From the NCBI GenBank assembly GCA_963573315.1, contig OY752142.1, positions 992,001 to 1,056,000 on the forward strand: a DNA stretch of 64,000 nucleotides. The letters are read 5' to 3'. The notes beneath the pieces were generated by a model, which saw only the letters and a list, made by a program, of their open reading frames with translations, made no database searches and was not told the origin of the DNA. Made by a program: the position numbers and the translations under genes. Source of the DNA: Entomortierella parvispora (Eukaryota > Mortierellomycota > Mortierellomycetes > Mortierellales > Mortierellaceae). The stretch's first letter is position 1. Each line of letters opens with the position of its first letter. This document shows positions 48,501 through 59,893 of the stretch, one piece after another.

Positions 48501-49268
48501 TGAGCTCGGGAATCGATCCTTCTCCAGCTGGAGAAAAGTCCCAAAGGGGTTGTCCAGTCTTGGCATCCAAAAGGCGAGCATGAAACTCGCTTGTTCCTGA
48601 CAAGGTCAAGAGGTCTATTCATGGTTGAAGGAATGATTGTTGTTAGCGCTGGAAAGATATCTATGTTGAGCAGCATCCCTGCCGTCCTGCTGGATAGGCC
48701 ATGAAGTGAGTTTCACTTACTTCCACCAACAGCTCGGAGATCATGGACAGTTTCGTCTTTGCTAAGGACCTGGCGCCAAACTATCATGGAAGGAAGAAGC
48801 AATCGCAGAACAGTTAGTTGTTGGCCTCATAAGAGCAAGCAGATCGGAGTAATATCCGTGAACAGCTAGCCAGGACTGATTCTTTTGAAACTACGTACTG
48901 AGCTCTCCTGACTTTGCTCTGAGGGCGGCAACGGTGTTCTTGTCGGTTGCAACAAAGACTGTGTTTGATCCTCGCACAGTGCGCTGAGGTGCTGTGAGGT
49001 GTGGGGTGCCGATCCACTTGTGGTGCCTAAATCAATAAAGAGCAATTAATACGGCAACGCGTCTCGAGATACAACAGAAAGGCTACTTGGGCCAGCATCC
49101 ACAGAAGGGGAAAGCGAGCTGCCGATGATGAAAGAGTCGGACGTACCAGTCAATAACGCCCTTTTGGGCCTCGTCAAGGGCTAGGACGGTAGATGCGAGG
49201 AGGGCGAGGAAGAGGACGGAAATGCATGCTCGCCAGGCAGCCGCGGTCCTCCGTGATGATGAAGCCAT
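45526..49268 (-). CDS. EMC1: ER membrane protein complex subunit 1 (EMC1)
   Basis: Eight exons on the minus strand: 49268-49147, 49026-48899, 48780-48721, 48614-48070, 47959-46982, 46898-45666 and 45561-45526, with the 46898-45666 exon the longest (seven junction-joined blocks in all). They total 3102 nt (1033 residues; human EMC1 is 993). It has a signal peptide (ISVLFLALLASTVLA), a lumenal PQQ-type beta-propeller region, and the conserved C-terminal DUF1620 domain (PYTPTAIGVTSTKAGISAKD, LDPRRPIGAP). One membrane helix (LMLTMLVLIVVMFVTGPM) and a short cytosolic tail (KKKMLRELWY) carried on the 36-nt last exon end the protein. EMC1 is the large lumenal subunit of the EMC, which inserts tail-anchored and multi-pass proteins. 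All exon phases agree. Confidence 0.93.
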
Positions 49269-49653
49269 ATCTCGGGGGAGGGGAGGGGAGGGGGGAGGGA
49301 GGAAGCAGTAATCAGTCAGGTCCGTTTCAGCAGACGAGAAGAGATGACAGTGCCGATGGTAAGATGATGATGATGAAGAAAAAGGAAAGGGATGGACGCG
49401 TGAGAAATGATGATGATGATGATGTGATGATGGATGATGGATGATGGATGATGATGAAAGCAGAGACAGTCACAGTTGCCCTGGGAGGGGCAAAAGGGGG
49501 TTTGGTGGCGTGAGTGCGCTCCATCTGAATGGCATGCATGCGCATGCAAGCATCTCTCTCTCTCTCTCTCTCTCTCTGTCTTGTTCTTTTTTTTATTTTT
49601 CCTCTTTCCTTGTCTCTGTCTCCAGGCATTCACCGCTCACCACTCCCTCCCAA
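49269..49653. promoter_or_regulatory. Divergent EMC1 / transporter promoter with ATG-type repeats
   Basis: 385 bp between start codons, made largely of simple sequence: GATGAT and GGATGAT repeats (about 49363-49456) and a CT repeat (about 49553-49577). No specific factor site was identified. Confidence 0.6.
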
Positions 49654-51554
49654 ATGGACCAGGACCACGACCGCAGTCTGCGTCATCGCATCGTTGCCGA
49701 GGCTGTCGCCGTCTCTGCTACCACAACCTCCGTCACCGCAACAGCAACATCCATCGCCGACACGGACGAAAAGGTTCCTCGGGAAGCCACCCTTCAGAAG
49801 CGCCAGAACTCGTGGAAGGATTGGGCCACCGCAACATTGCAGGTCTCCCTGCATGACTGGGTCTTGATTGCAACCATGATCTTTGGTGGCTGCTGCAGCA
49901 ACGTCTTTGCTCTCGAGATCCTTGTGAAGTAATGTTGCCCAAGACACTCCTTCCCCCCATCCTCGGCATCATGCGTCCCTCATGGACCTACCCGTTGGAG
50001 CTTCGGATGAAAACTGACTGAAGAAAAAGAAAAAGGAAACTGACCTCTGTCTCATCTCGTCGTATCCTGACTCTAGTGATGCACCAAAGAGTGGTAAGGA
50101 TCACTTCCTCAGGATCTAGAACGAAAGCATCCCTGTTGGCACAGCAACGTTGCACCCAGGTAGCACTAACCATAAACGCGCTTTCTGAACTGTGGAATCA
50201 TTTTGCTAGGCCAAATGATCACATTTGCACAGTTTCTCTGTGTCTCTGCATATGGTCTCTTCATGCATATGCAATGGCCCATTATCCAGGAGAAATGGTC
50301 AGGAAAACAAAACGCATCGTCCGCACGGATATCCAGTAGTCCCGGATCATCAACATCATTCGCTTCTCTCGACCATGGCTTCTGGAGATATATACCCCAT
50401 CTAAAGACCCGCAAAATCCCTTTGATCCGATGGCTGGCCATCGTTGTGATGTTCTTCTCAGTCTCGATCCTTAACAACCTGTCACTAGCCTACAAAATCT
50501 CGGTCCCACTCCATATCATCTTTCGCTCAGGAGGACTCATGGTCGGCATGGTTCTTGGCATGATTTTGATGAAGAAACGCTATAGCGCCTCGCAAATCTT
50601 TGCTGTCGTCGTCGTGACTATTGGTGTCATTTACGCCACAACCAGCGCCAAAGCCAACAGCGACTCGTCGTCCTCAAAACCAGCATCCGATAGCGTCAGC
50701 TCTGGAGATTATGCGATCGGTGTATTCATGCTCACGATTGCGTTGATTGTTTCCTCCTTAATGGGACTGTTGCAAGAGTCGACATACCAAACATATGGAG
50801 CCGAGTGGCGAGAGGGACTTTTCTATTCCGTAGGTTTATGGTTTTTCCGTTCCGTCTGTGCTCTCTACTGCTAGCTCGCTCTCTTGCCCCTATATCATTA
50901 CTTGTTCTAATTCTTGCTATTTTTTCTTTGTATTTCTCACAAATAGCATTTTCTGGCGCTGCCCATGTTCCTTCTATTCTACAGTGATATCTTGGAACAG
51001 GTTCGGATCTTTAACAAGTCAACACCTATTCCTATCCTTCAATTGGTACGACAGATTGGCCCTTACCTCCCAAGCTCAATCGCCTACCAACTCAGTTCAG
51101 TGACCGTACCCAGGTTATGGATCTTCTTGGCCGTCAACACCCTCACTCAGTAAGCTATCCGCATCCAGATAAAAAACGAGTGCTTTTCACGTTTTTGAAT
51201 AATAGGAGCGGGGTGGGACCTAACTTTTACTTCAAAGTGCCCCCCTTTTGTTGCAACTGCTCTAACATTCTCGCAATCTACACTTGAACCCTTTTCAGAT
51301 TCATGTGCATTTCCGGAGTCCACCGCCTGACCTCGCTCTCATCAGCCTTGACCTTGAATTTCATCCTCAACCTTCGAAAATTCAGCTCTTTGCTGATTTC
51401 GGTCTTGTACTTTGAAAACGGATTCGGCTTCGAGATGATGGTGGGGTCCAGTTTGGTGCTTCTGGGCACAGTCATGTATTCCGTCTCTTCGTCTGCTCCC
51501 AAAAAATCCAGTGCGGTCGTCACTTCAACCGAACATGCATCCAAGACAAAATAG
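49654..51554 (+). CDS. YEA4: Nucleotide-sugar transporter, Yea4/SLC35B4 family
   Basis: Five exons: 49654-49928, 50077-50093 (17 nt), 50210-50829, 50947-51149 and 51299-51554. They total 1371 nt (456 residues). The first membrane helix carries FGGCCSNVFALE, the start signature of UDP-N-acetylglucosamine transporters of the Yea4 type. The 17-nt exon (encoding DAPKSG) leads into QMITFAQFLCVSAYG. Further hydrophobic segments give about ten predicted helices, with the conserved MGLLQESTYQTYGAEWREGLFYS and FENGFGFEMM regions. An N-terminal cytosolic extension of about 65 Thr/Ala-rich residues and a loop of Ser-rich residues make it longer than yeast Yea4 (342). It probably imports UDP-GlcNAc into the ER or Golgi for chitin or glycan synthesis. 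Confidence 0.88.
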
Positions 51555-51695
51555 AACAAATACTAGTACAAAATGTCTTCAAAAAAAACCCCCTCTGTTC
51601 CCATAGCAAGTCTGGAGAACACGCAAATGCCTTTTTTTTTCTTGGTCCTTTTATTGATAATTTCCTCGCGTTTTGTCAAAACATGATTCATTTCC

Positions 51696-54600
51696 CTAAA
51701 CAGCAGGTCCGCTACGACCAGAGGTTTGGTTGAGGTTAGCGTTGCCTGCATACTGGTGTTGCTGGGGACGAGCTTGGTTCTGGAGACTGTAATCAACGCT
51801 CTGACCATATCCCTGCTGCTGGGGGGCTGTGGCGTCGATGTATGCATTGTTACCGATGCCCTGGCTGTTGCCAGAACTCAAAGAACCGCTGGAAGTGCGA
51901 CGGGGAGGCGAATGGGTGACTGAATAGGGCAGGTGCAAGGAGACATCACGGTCCTTTCGGTGCCCAAACTCGTCCAACTTCTGATCATCCTCATCATCCG
52001 AGTCAAAAAACTCCTGAGTCGTATACACCTTCTTGACCCAAATGACAGACTCGCCTGAATGAACCACAGGAAGCTCTCCTTGGTATCCGGCAGGGCGCTC
52101 TACGATCGTTGTGTCAGACGTACGAGTGGTGGCAGCCTGTGTGAGGATTGGCTGCTGTTGAGAAACGGTCGTGGAAGCGGCTGTGGTCTTCATAGCCTGC
52201 ATTTGGACGGGCTGCTGAAGCTGGATGGGAGCCTGCTGATAATGAGTCGTGGACGCAGTGGTGTTCTTGTTCAAATTCGAGGCGACAGCAACAGCGGCAG
52301 GAACAGCTGCAGCGGCAGCCACCACAGGACGAGCTGCTGGAATAGGAGCGGGTCCAGCGGTCGTAGTCGTAGTTGAAGTCTTTTGCATCTGCACACTAGG
52401 CTGCTGAGAGTGATGGTGAGTCTCCACCGCAGCTGGCCTAACAGCTGGAAGAGCAGGCTGTTGGGCATGATGGGTCTCCACGGCCACTGCCTTGACGGCC
52501 TGGATTGGAACCGTGGTGGTGGCAGTCGTGACCGTAGTCTTTTGCATCTGCGCATTGGAATGCTGGGCTTCATGGCGGGTAGCGATGATGGGAGCTGCAG
52601 CGGTAGCGGCCACGATGGGCTTCAAGGGCACTTCGGCGGTGACAGGCTTAGAGGTCTTCACCTCAATTGCTACGGGTTTGGCTCCTTGGTCCTTGACCGA
52701 CGACGTGGTAACCTGGATCTCGACGGGCTTGGCTTGCTGATGTTGCTGCTGATGATGAATGATAGGTCGGGGTGCGTTAGCGACCGTCTCTGCAGCTCTG
52801 CTAGTCGTCTTGATGTCCTGCGCAAGAGGGATTACGGGATGAGGGGCTTGAAGGGGGGTAGGCTTGTGAACGTCCTGCTCGTGCATTGCCAACATGGGTC
52901 GGGGGACCGTCGCGAGCGGCGCCTGCGTAGAGGCAGAAGAAGCGTGGACTGAGGCAGCTGCAACAGCGGCTGCAACCGGTGCGGCAACATTACCAAGATG
53001 CTGACTGAGATCAGCATTGGCCTTTGGAGTCGTAGTAGCCTGAATAACAATGTTCTCACCGCGCAGAGTCGGGAGCACAGTCGTGTCCACGGGCCTGGCT
53101 CCGGAATCGTAGGTCAAAGCAGGGTCGTCAATGGGAAGAGGAACGTCCGCAGGGAGGATGGTCGTGGTTGTAGTCTTCTTCTTCATAACAGGAGCGACGG
53201 GAATCGTGGTAGCAGGGGCTGAACCAGTCGAAGTAGGGGCGTTTTGATGCGTGGCAGGAGCAGAAGCGATAGGTGCACGAGTCGGCTGCTGTTGCTGCTG
53301 ACTGGCAAAAACAGAAGCAACTGGAGCATGGGCCCGATGCTGTTTAGTAAACCCTGATGCAATAGGAGCATGGGCTTGCTGCTGAGTGGAGTGACCAGTG
53401 GTCATAGAAGCCTGGGCATACTGCTGCGTGGCAGGAGCAGAAGCAATAGGAGTACGGACATACTGCTGCGTGGCGGGAGTAGAAGCGACAGCAGCCCGGA
53501 CATGCTCCTGCCTTGCGGAGTCCGATGCAACAGGGACGGGGACGTGCTGCTGTGTAGCAGGAACAGAACGAGCAGTTGCGTAGATAGGAGTGTTCTTTGT
53601 GGTGGTCGTGGACTCCATCATCAAGAGCTCATCGTCCTTGACTCCGGCCGCGGCTGCGCCCATCAATGGCACCGCTGCCTGAATGGTTGACGATGCAGAG
53701 TGATGCGTCGACGCAACAGGGGCTGCAGCTTGGCGAGTTTGGATGGGTGCCTGGGAACCCAATGCCACATGAGTTGCGGTATGGTAGGCTTGAACAGGTG
53801 CCTGCGAACCGCGCGAGCCCTGAGTCGTCTGGATTTTCGGCGCAGCTTTGCGCTCAGAAGGGGGCTGGGCAATAGGAACTTTAGCCATGGGTGTTGCAAT
53901 AGGAACAGGAGCAGCAGCTTGACGATGATGAATAGCCGTAGGGATAGCAGCGGAGCCCAGGGCAGCAGCGACCACTGGTGCCGTAGCGTTGCGGGCGGCA
54001 GGCGCATGGCTGTCGTGCACAGACGGCTTAGCGGGAGGAAGGATGGAAACATTCTCGTACTTTCTGCTGTTCAAGAGATTGTTGGAAATTGAGGCGACGG
54101 CAGGGGACTGAACGTCCTCGGCCGAGAAGTATTTCTCGTCGTCAGACAAGCCGTGGATATCCATACTGCGGCTATGGTGCTCGCTAGGCGCGAACTTTTG
54201 TCCCTCAGTCTGTTGTTGCTGAAGGCGGCTCGAGGATGAAGTAGCAGAAGCTGCCTTGGTACTCTGATGCTCTACATGAACGGTTGGCTCTGGACACAGT
54301 AAGAATACAAGTTAGTTGCGAGCCTAGCTCACATTGGCCGTGATTTCCTGAAAGACTTCGTACCGATATAGACAGGGACAACTGCTGGTGCAGCATGATG
54401 GGTTGTAGCAGCAGCGTGGACTGGAGCAGTAGCGTGGACTGGAGAAGGAGCTTGAGGAGCAAGAGAGCAGGACACAATAGAACATGAAAACTGTTAACAA
54501 TATTGGATACACTCCAAACAATTTTTTCTGGTGTCATTGGTATTCTCACCATGATACTCAGGCTTAGCTGGGGCGGTAGAGGGAGAGACATGATGCACAG

Positions 54601-57600
54601 GAGTTCCATACATCAAAGGCAAAGCGGACACCTCAGGTTTCTTGGCCGTATTTATCGTGTTGGAGGGAGTGGGGCCGGTGTGGATAGGAGCGTGCACTGG
54701 GGCGGTGCGCGTGGCAGGAGCAGCAGAACGACGAGCAGCAGTAGCGGCGACAGCAACGGTGGCTGCTGGAGCAGCCAAGGAAGGGATAGCAGGCATGGCA
54801 GGAAGATGGATGCCTTCAAGCATGGTCCAGACTCCTTCGAGGCCGTGGCCAAGTTCCTCCAACCCATGCTCTACTGCAGCTGACGCGCCTTCGAGACTAT
54901 GGCTGAGTTCCTCCAAGCCTTGCTCCATCACTGCTGTGGCGGTTTCAGCCATTGTTGGGTGAAGATCATGGTGAGGATGCCTATGAGCAGCATCGAGTTG
55001 AATCTCCTGGACAGCAATGGGGTGACCCTTTGGACCTACAGGTCGGTTTTCGTGATGAAAATCAGCGCCTCGTGGATAATCCTCCTCTTCCTCGGGGAAG
55101 AGACCCAAAGGCACCTTGTGCGCTCTGAGCGTCGCAGCTGTGGAGTGATGCTCTGGAGCTTGGGCGGCAGATGCGGTCGAGGTGCCACGGGCTGCACCGA
55201 GTTGAATCTCCGTGACAGCAACGGGATGACCCTTTGGACCTGCAGGTCGGTTTTCGTGATGAAAATCGGCGCCTCGAGGATAATCCTCCTCTTCCTCGGG
55301 GAACAGACCCAAAGGCACCTTGCGCGTTCTGAGCGCCGCTGCTGTGGAGTGATGCTCTGGAGCTTGGGCGGCAGATGCGGTCGAAGTGCCACGGGCTGCA
55401 CCGAGTTGAATCTCCGTGACAGCAACGGGATGACCCTTTGGACCTGCAGGTCGGTTTTCGTGATGGAAATCAGCGCCTCGAGGATAATCCTCCTCTTCCT
55501 CGGGGAACAGACCCACAGGCACCTTGCGCGTTCTGAGCGCCGCTGCTGTGGAGTGATGCTCTGGAGCTTGGGCGGCAGATGCAGTCGAGGTGCCACGGGC
55601 TGCACCGAGTTGAATCTCCGTGACAGCAATGGGGTGACCCTTTGGACCTGCAGGTCGGTTTTCGTGATGAAAATCGGCGCCTCGAGGATAATCCTCCTCT
55701 TCCTCGGGGAAGAGACCCACAGGCACCTTGCGCGTTCTGAGCGTCGCAGCTGTGGAGTGATGCTCTGGAGCTTGGGCGGCAGATGCGGTCGAAGTGCCAC
55801 GGGCTGCACCGAGTTGAATCTCCGTGACAGCAACGGGATGACCCTTTGGACCTGCAGGTCGGTTTTCGTGATGGAAATCAGCGCCTCGAGGATAATCCTC
55901 CTCTTCCTCGGGGAACAGACCCAAAGGCACCTTGCGTGTTTTGAGGGCCGCTGCTGTGGAGTGATGCTGTGGAGCTTGGGCGGTAGGTGTGGTCCAGGTG
56001 CCATGGGCTGAGTGGGTCTGCGCCTGGTGTTGATTTTGATGCAAGTTCAAAATCATTGGGGCAGCAGCAGCCAGAGGAACGGCAGCGGCGCCAATTGCGC
56101 CACGATGTTGATGCTGATGGCGCTGGGGTTCACGGCGAGCTTGGTAATGAATCTCGGTCACGTCAACGATGCTGGCTGGACGTGCAGGGTTCTCGTGCTT
56201 GGAGGCCTCACCACGAGGGTAGTTGGCCTGCTCCTCGGGGAAAAGAGTGAGATCCAGCTTGGGGGACTTCAAAGCTGCGGCCTTGGATGGGACATGCTTG
56301 GCTATATGGTGTGCTGCCGTTGTACTACCGTGCGCAGATGCTGCGCCCATCTTGGGAGCATCCTGCAAATGGACATCGTGGGCCTCTGAGGGGTGTCTGG
56401 AGATCATGGCGGGCATGTGGATCGACCCTAAAAGCGAGCGAATACCTCCGGCAACAGCAGCGGCAGAGGCGGCCGCGGCTGAAGGGCCAAGGAGTTCCTG
56501 AGTAGAGTTGCCATTAACAGGCTCATCGAAGAGTTCATTAAGGCGCATTACAGGGGTAGAAACAGAATTCTTGCGACGACCGACAAGAGCAGAACTGATA
56601 CTCTCCATCACACTCTGGCGTTTCGAGGCGTCATGTTTCTTGGCGGCCTTGCGTTCACGCTTGCTCAGTTTTTTGGCATGCTTGGGCGGCGCACCAGTGG
56701 CAACGTGAGCCTGAGAAGGTCCGTGCTTGACGTGAGTCTCCTGAGCACGGGGCACCTCCGATGTGACACGCTGGGTAGGGGCGTGGGTTGGAAGGAGAGC
56801 TGGCTCTGGGGCATGATGAGCAAATGAAGGATACGAGGCAGCGTTCAATCCTGCAGCGTCAGCCTGCGACATGGGGATAACAGGAGTCTGATGGACTGGC
56901 TCATCATGGCTCTTTCCCAAAGTCAAGACTGGCTTGTGAGCATAGACAGGGACCTGATGCGTGGGTGCAGCTGATGAATCGGGCTTGGCAGCGGATGCAC
57001 TTTGGATGACGGAGGCAGCTCCGTGTGCAGCGCCCAAGCCGAAGGCTAGGGCAGATGCACCAGTGGTAGACGAGTGATAGGGCATGTGGATGGTCTCAAT
57101 GTGAGTAGGGGCGTAGTGTGATGTACCTGCTGGAGCGTGATGAACTGGTGCAGCAGCAGTAGTCGACGAAGGAGCATGGTAGATAGGGGCAGCGTGGGCA
57201 AGGTGCATTGGATCAGGGTGAGCCACCACAGGAGCTTGACGATGTGCAGGCGAGATGTGTTCGGCAGGGAAATGATGTTCAGGGGCTGAGTGGTGCGCTG
57301 GCGCATCATGGTGGACTGGTGGCATGGCTGACTGGTGGAGCGCTGAATGGTCAGCATGGCGCACTGGAATTTCAGATTGGTGAGCTGGAGCGGATGCGGT
57401 AGCTGAGGGAGCGTGGTAGATTGGTGCAGCGTGAGCGTGGTGCATTGGATCAGGATGAACCTGGGAAGCAGTACGGTGGGCTGACTCGGACTGTTGACCG
57501 TGCAAAATGCCCGGAGCATGAGCATGACGGGATGAGGCCGAAGAGACCTCGGGCTCCTTGAATAACGAACCAAGGTTCATCTCAGGAGTGTGATCTTGCT

Positions 57601-59260
57601 GCCGATCAGGGTGCTGCTGCTGGTGCTTCTGTGACACTTGCTTCTTGGACAGTTGGGTCGAAGGGAAGGCACTGGCGTGAGCAGGGGCAGCAGTCGCGTG
57701 GCGCGCTTGCTGGCTGTGCTTCACAGGATCATGAAGCAGGTGCATAGGGGTGTTGAAGGGTTCAGCTTGGTGGTGAACTCCTTGGGCCTGAACTCCTTGG
57801 GCCTTTTGGACAGAGGACGAGTGATCGACAATATGGTGCTGGTGCTGGTGATGATTAGTGTGTTCCTCGCTCTCATCATCAGCCTGGTAGTAATCTCTCG
57901 GGGGCACGGCATGAGAATGACCTTGGATCTGGTGGTGGGAGTACTGTTGCTGGTGCTGTTGAGCGTGAGCTGCAGACCCAATAATATCAACATGCTGAGC
58001 TGTGGAGGAAACAGGATGCTGCTGCTTTGACGCGTGCAACGAGTGATCGGAGGCATTGAAAGGCTCGACATGGTGTCCGCTGGCTTTGGACGCCCTCTGG
58101 GCCTTCTTGAGGGCCTTCTTAGATGTGGCAGGCTCTGAGGAGCTTTCTTCGGGGAGGAGTGTTCCAAGGTTCAGCTCAGGAGAGATGTCAGGGACCTGGC
58201 TGTGATGCGAAGCCTCGACAGACGCATGCCCAGCGCGAGTTGCAAAGGCATGGTGGCTAACTGGCTCATTGAAAGCAGCAAGGTGATAGGCGTGCACTCC
58301 TGGTGTAGCATGGTCATGGCTGCCTGACGACTGCTTCTTGAAGAGCGAAGAAGTCAGGCCAAGGTAAGAGGTCGAGTCGGCGTCTTGGCTACAGGGTAAC
58401 AAAGAAAGGTGGGTCAGACTATCATTGGCACTTTTTGTCTTCTTGCCTTGGAGGAATAAGCGGCATACCTCTTATGCTGGACAGGGTGATTTTTGCTGGC
58501 CAATGCTCCACTGCGGCTGCTTCCCGGACCATAGGAACCACTATGTCGCAGGTCAAAACATCAAAGGAGGTCAAAACGTCGAATCAAATCGAGGCAAGCG
58601 TTGATCTTTCATGAAGGTCGTCAACTTACTGCTGCTTCAAGTTGCCCTGGGCGGTGGTCAAAGGCTGGAAGTCCTCGTCACGGTACTCAAATTCCTTGGG
58701 TGTGATTTCCTTGTTGGGGCCTTTGTTGCTGTCGCTGATACCGCCGAATTCAATCTCGGTTGAGGAAGTATTGCGACCGCCGCCCATGGAGCTGAAGATG
58801 GTCAAGGATGGCTTATTCAAGCCGACCTTCACATGATGCTCCAGATTCTGGCGCAAATAGTTAACGGGCTCCTCTCCCTTACGGCCGGCAGGGGTCTCCT
58901 GCACTACGACCTTATCTACGAACACGATGCGCCAATAATATGGGTTTCAGAAAACATGTATACAGAGGTCAAGATGATGAATTATCTGCGCTAGTTACCC
59001 AAAGGGAGAGAGAATCCCTTCTGATCCGCTACGGCATCCTTGGTGGCACCAGGTTGGACCTTCTGTCGAAGACCCCCAAAGTCCTCGCCTGCCACCTTGA
59101 ACTCCTGATTCTCTGGGCGCCGGGCTGCGACCCTCATAGGACGCGAGGATGCGTGCTCATGCTGTTCTGACTGCATGTTGGAGTCCTGATGGGAGTGTTG
59201 AGAACGGCCGGAAATTTTGTCGGCCTTTTGAGACCTTTGGTTGCTGCTGCTGCTGTTCAT
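51696..59260 (-). CDS. Giant His/Ala-rich low-complexity protein (2379 aa)
   Basis: Six exons on the minus strand: 59260-58999, 58915-58630, 58540-58469, 58388-54550, 54450-54364 and 54289-51696. The phases match throughout and total 7140 nt. No known domain is recognised. The N-terminal 200 residues are charged and polar (VKVGLNKPSLTIFSSMGGG, EFEYRDEDFQPL). The middle is His/Ala/Pro-rich and contains a recurring short motif like LxLGxLFPEE (ELNLGTLLPEE, EMNLGSLFKEP, KLDLTLFPEE, KVPLGLFPEE), with related EPFN and DPMH-AHAAPIYHAP repeats. Five near-identical 68-residue units lie at residues of about 1000-1335. The C-terminal 800 residues are Ala/Thr/Gln-rich and end with a PY-rich tail. It is largely disordered and possibly a scaffold with repeated docking motifs. 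Function unknown. Confidence 0.8.
55005..56030. repeat. Five 204-bp in-frame coding tandem repeats
   Basis: Five copies with a constant spacing of 204 bp (the marker tggagtgatgctctggag starts at 55141, 55345 and 55549, and recurs twice more). Each encodes 68 residues containing GLFPEEEEDYPRGADFHHEN. The copies differ at only a few positions, and the outer ones are slightly more divergent. A diverged sixth relative (LDLTLFPEEQANYPRG) lies at about 56160-56270. Confidence 0.9.
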
Positions 59261-59893
59261 TTTTTTTTTTTTTTGGTTTTTCGTCTGGTTGATTTCTTGA
59301 TTGATGCTGCTTTGTCTGCTGAGGCGGTTCTTTTCTCGTGTTAATCTTAGGATTATTATTTACAGAGAGAGATTATGGAATCCGACAGAAAAGGAGCGTA
59401 TGTACAGATGATATATACAATGGGTGCTTCTAGAAGGGGCGGTGAAGCATATGTGGTTGTTGTGTTTTCAAAGAAACGTGTGGTGGGGAAGGCTGCGAGT
59501 GGTTTCCAACGACAAAGGAGTAAAAGGGTAAAATGGGAGCGAAGAGGCTCTTTCTTTGCGTAGAACATAAAAGAGCCAAGGGCTGCCGCGGCATGAGACA
59601 CTCAAGACAAAGCGATTTTTTTTTTTTTTGCAAAGTCGGCCATTGGTGGCAGGGACGCGTTGTGTCATGCTGCTGTAAGGGTGGCTTGTGCGCATCAACA
59701 TCAACACGCGCTGAGCCGCATTCGGGGTTGCCACCAAAAAATCGGAGTGACTGTGTTCTCTGTGCCGAGTCCGGTCGAGCACTGAAGATTCAGGGACATG
59801 CATGCATGGCTCTGATCACTTCTTCCCGCGTGGCACATTTCTCACCCCATTCATCTCCAGGAGCTCCCTCAGCCCCAGATCTTGCATACCGAC

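Noticed and set aside
54899-56011. 370-codon plus-strand open frame over the repeat array, and a 322-codon frame on the minus strand
   Set aside because: Both are shadows of the 204-bp coding repeat. The phase-consistent minus-strand gene explains the region, and the shadow translations only repeat with the array.
55005-56030. Regular direct repeats as a CRISPR-like array
   Set aside because: The units are 204 bp, contiguous, in frame and coding in a eukaryotic gene; there are no unique spacers.
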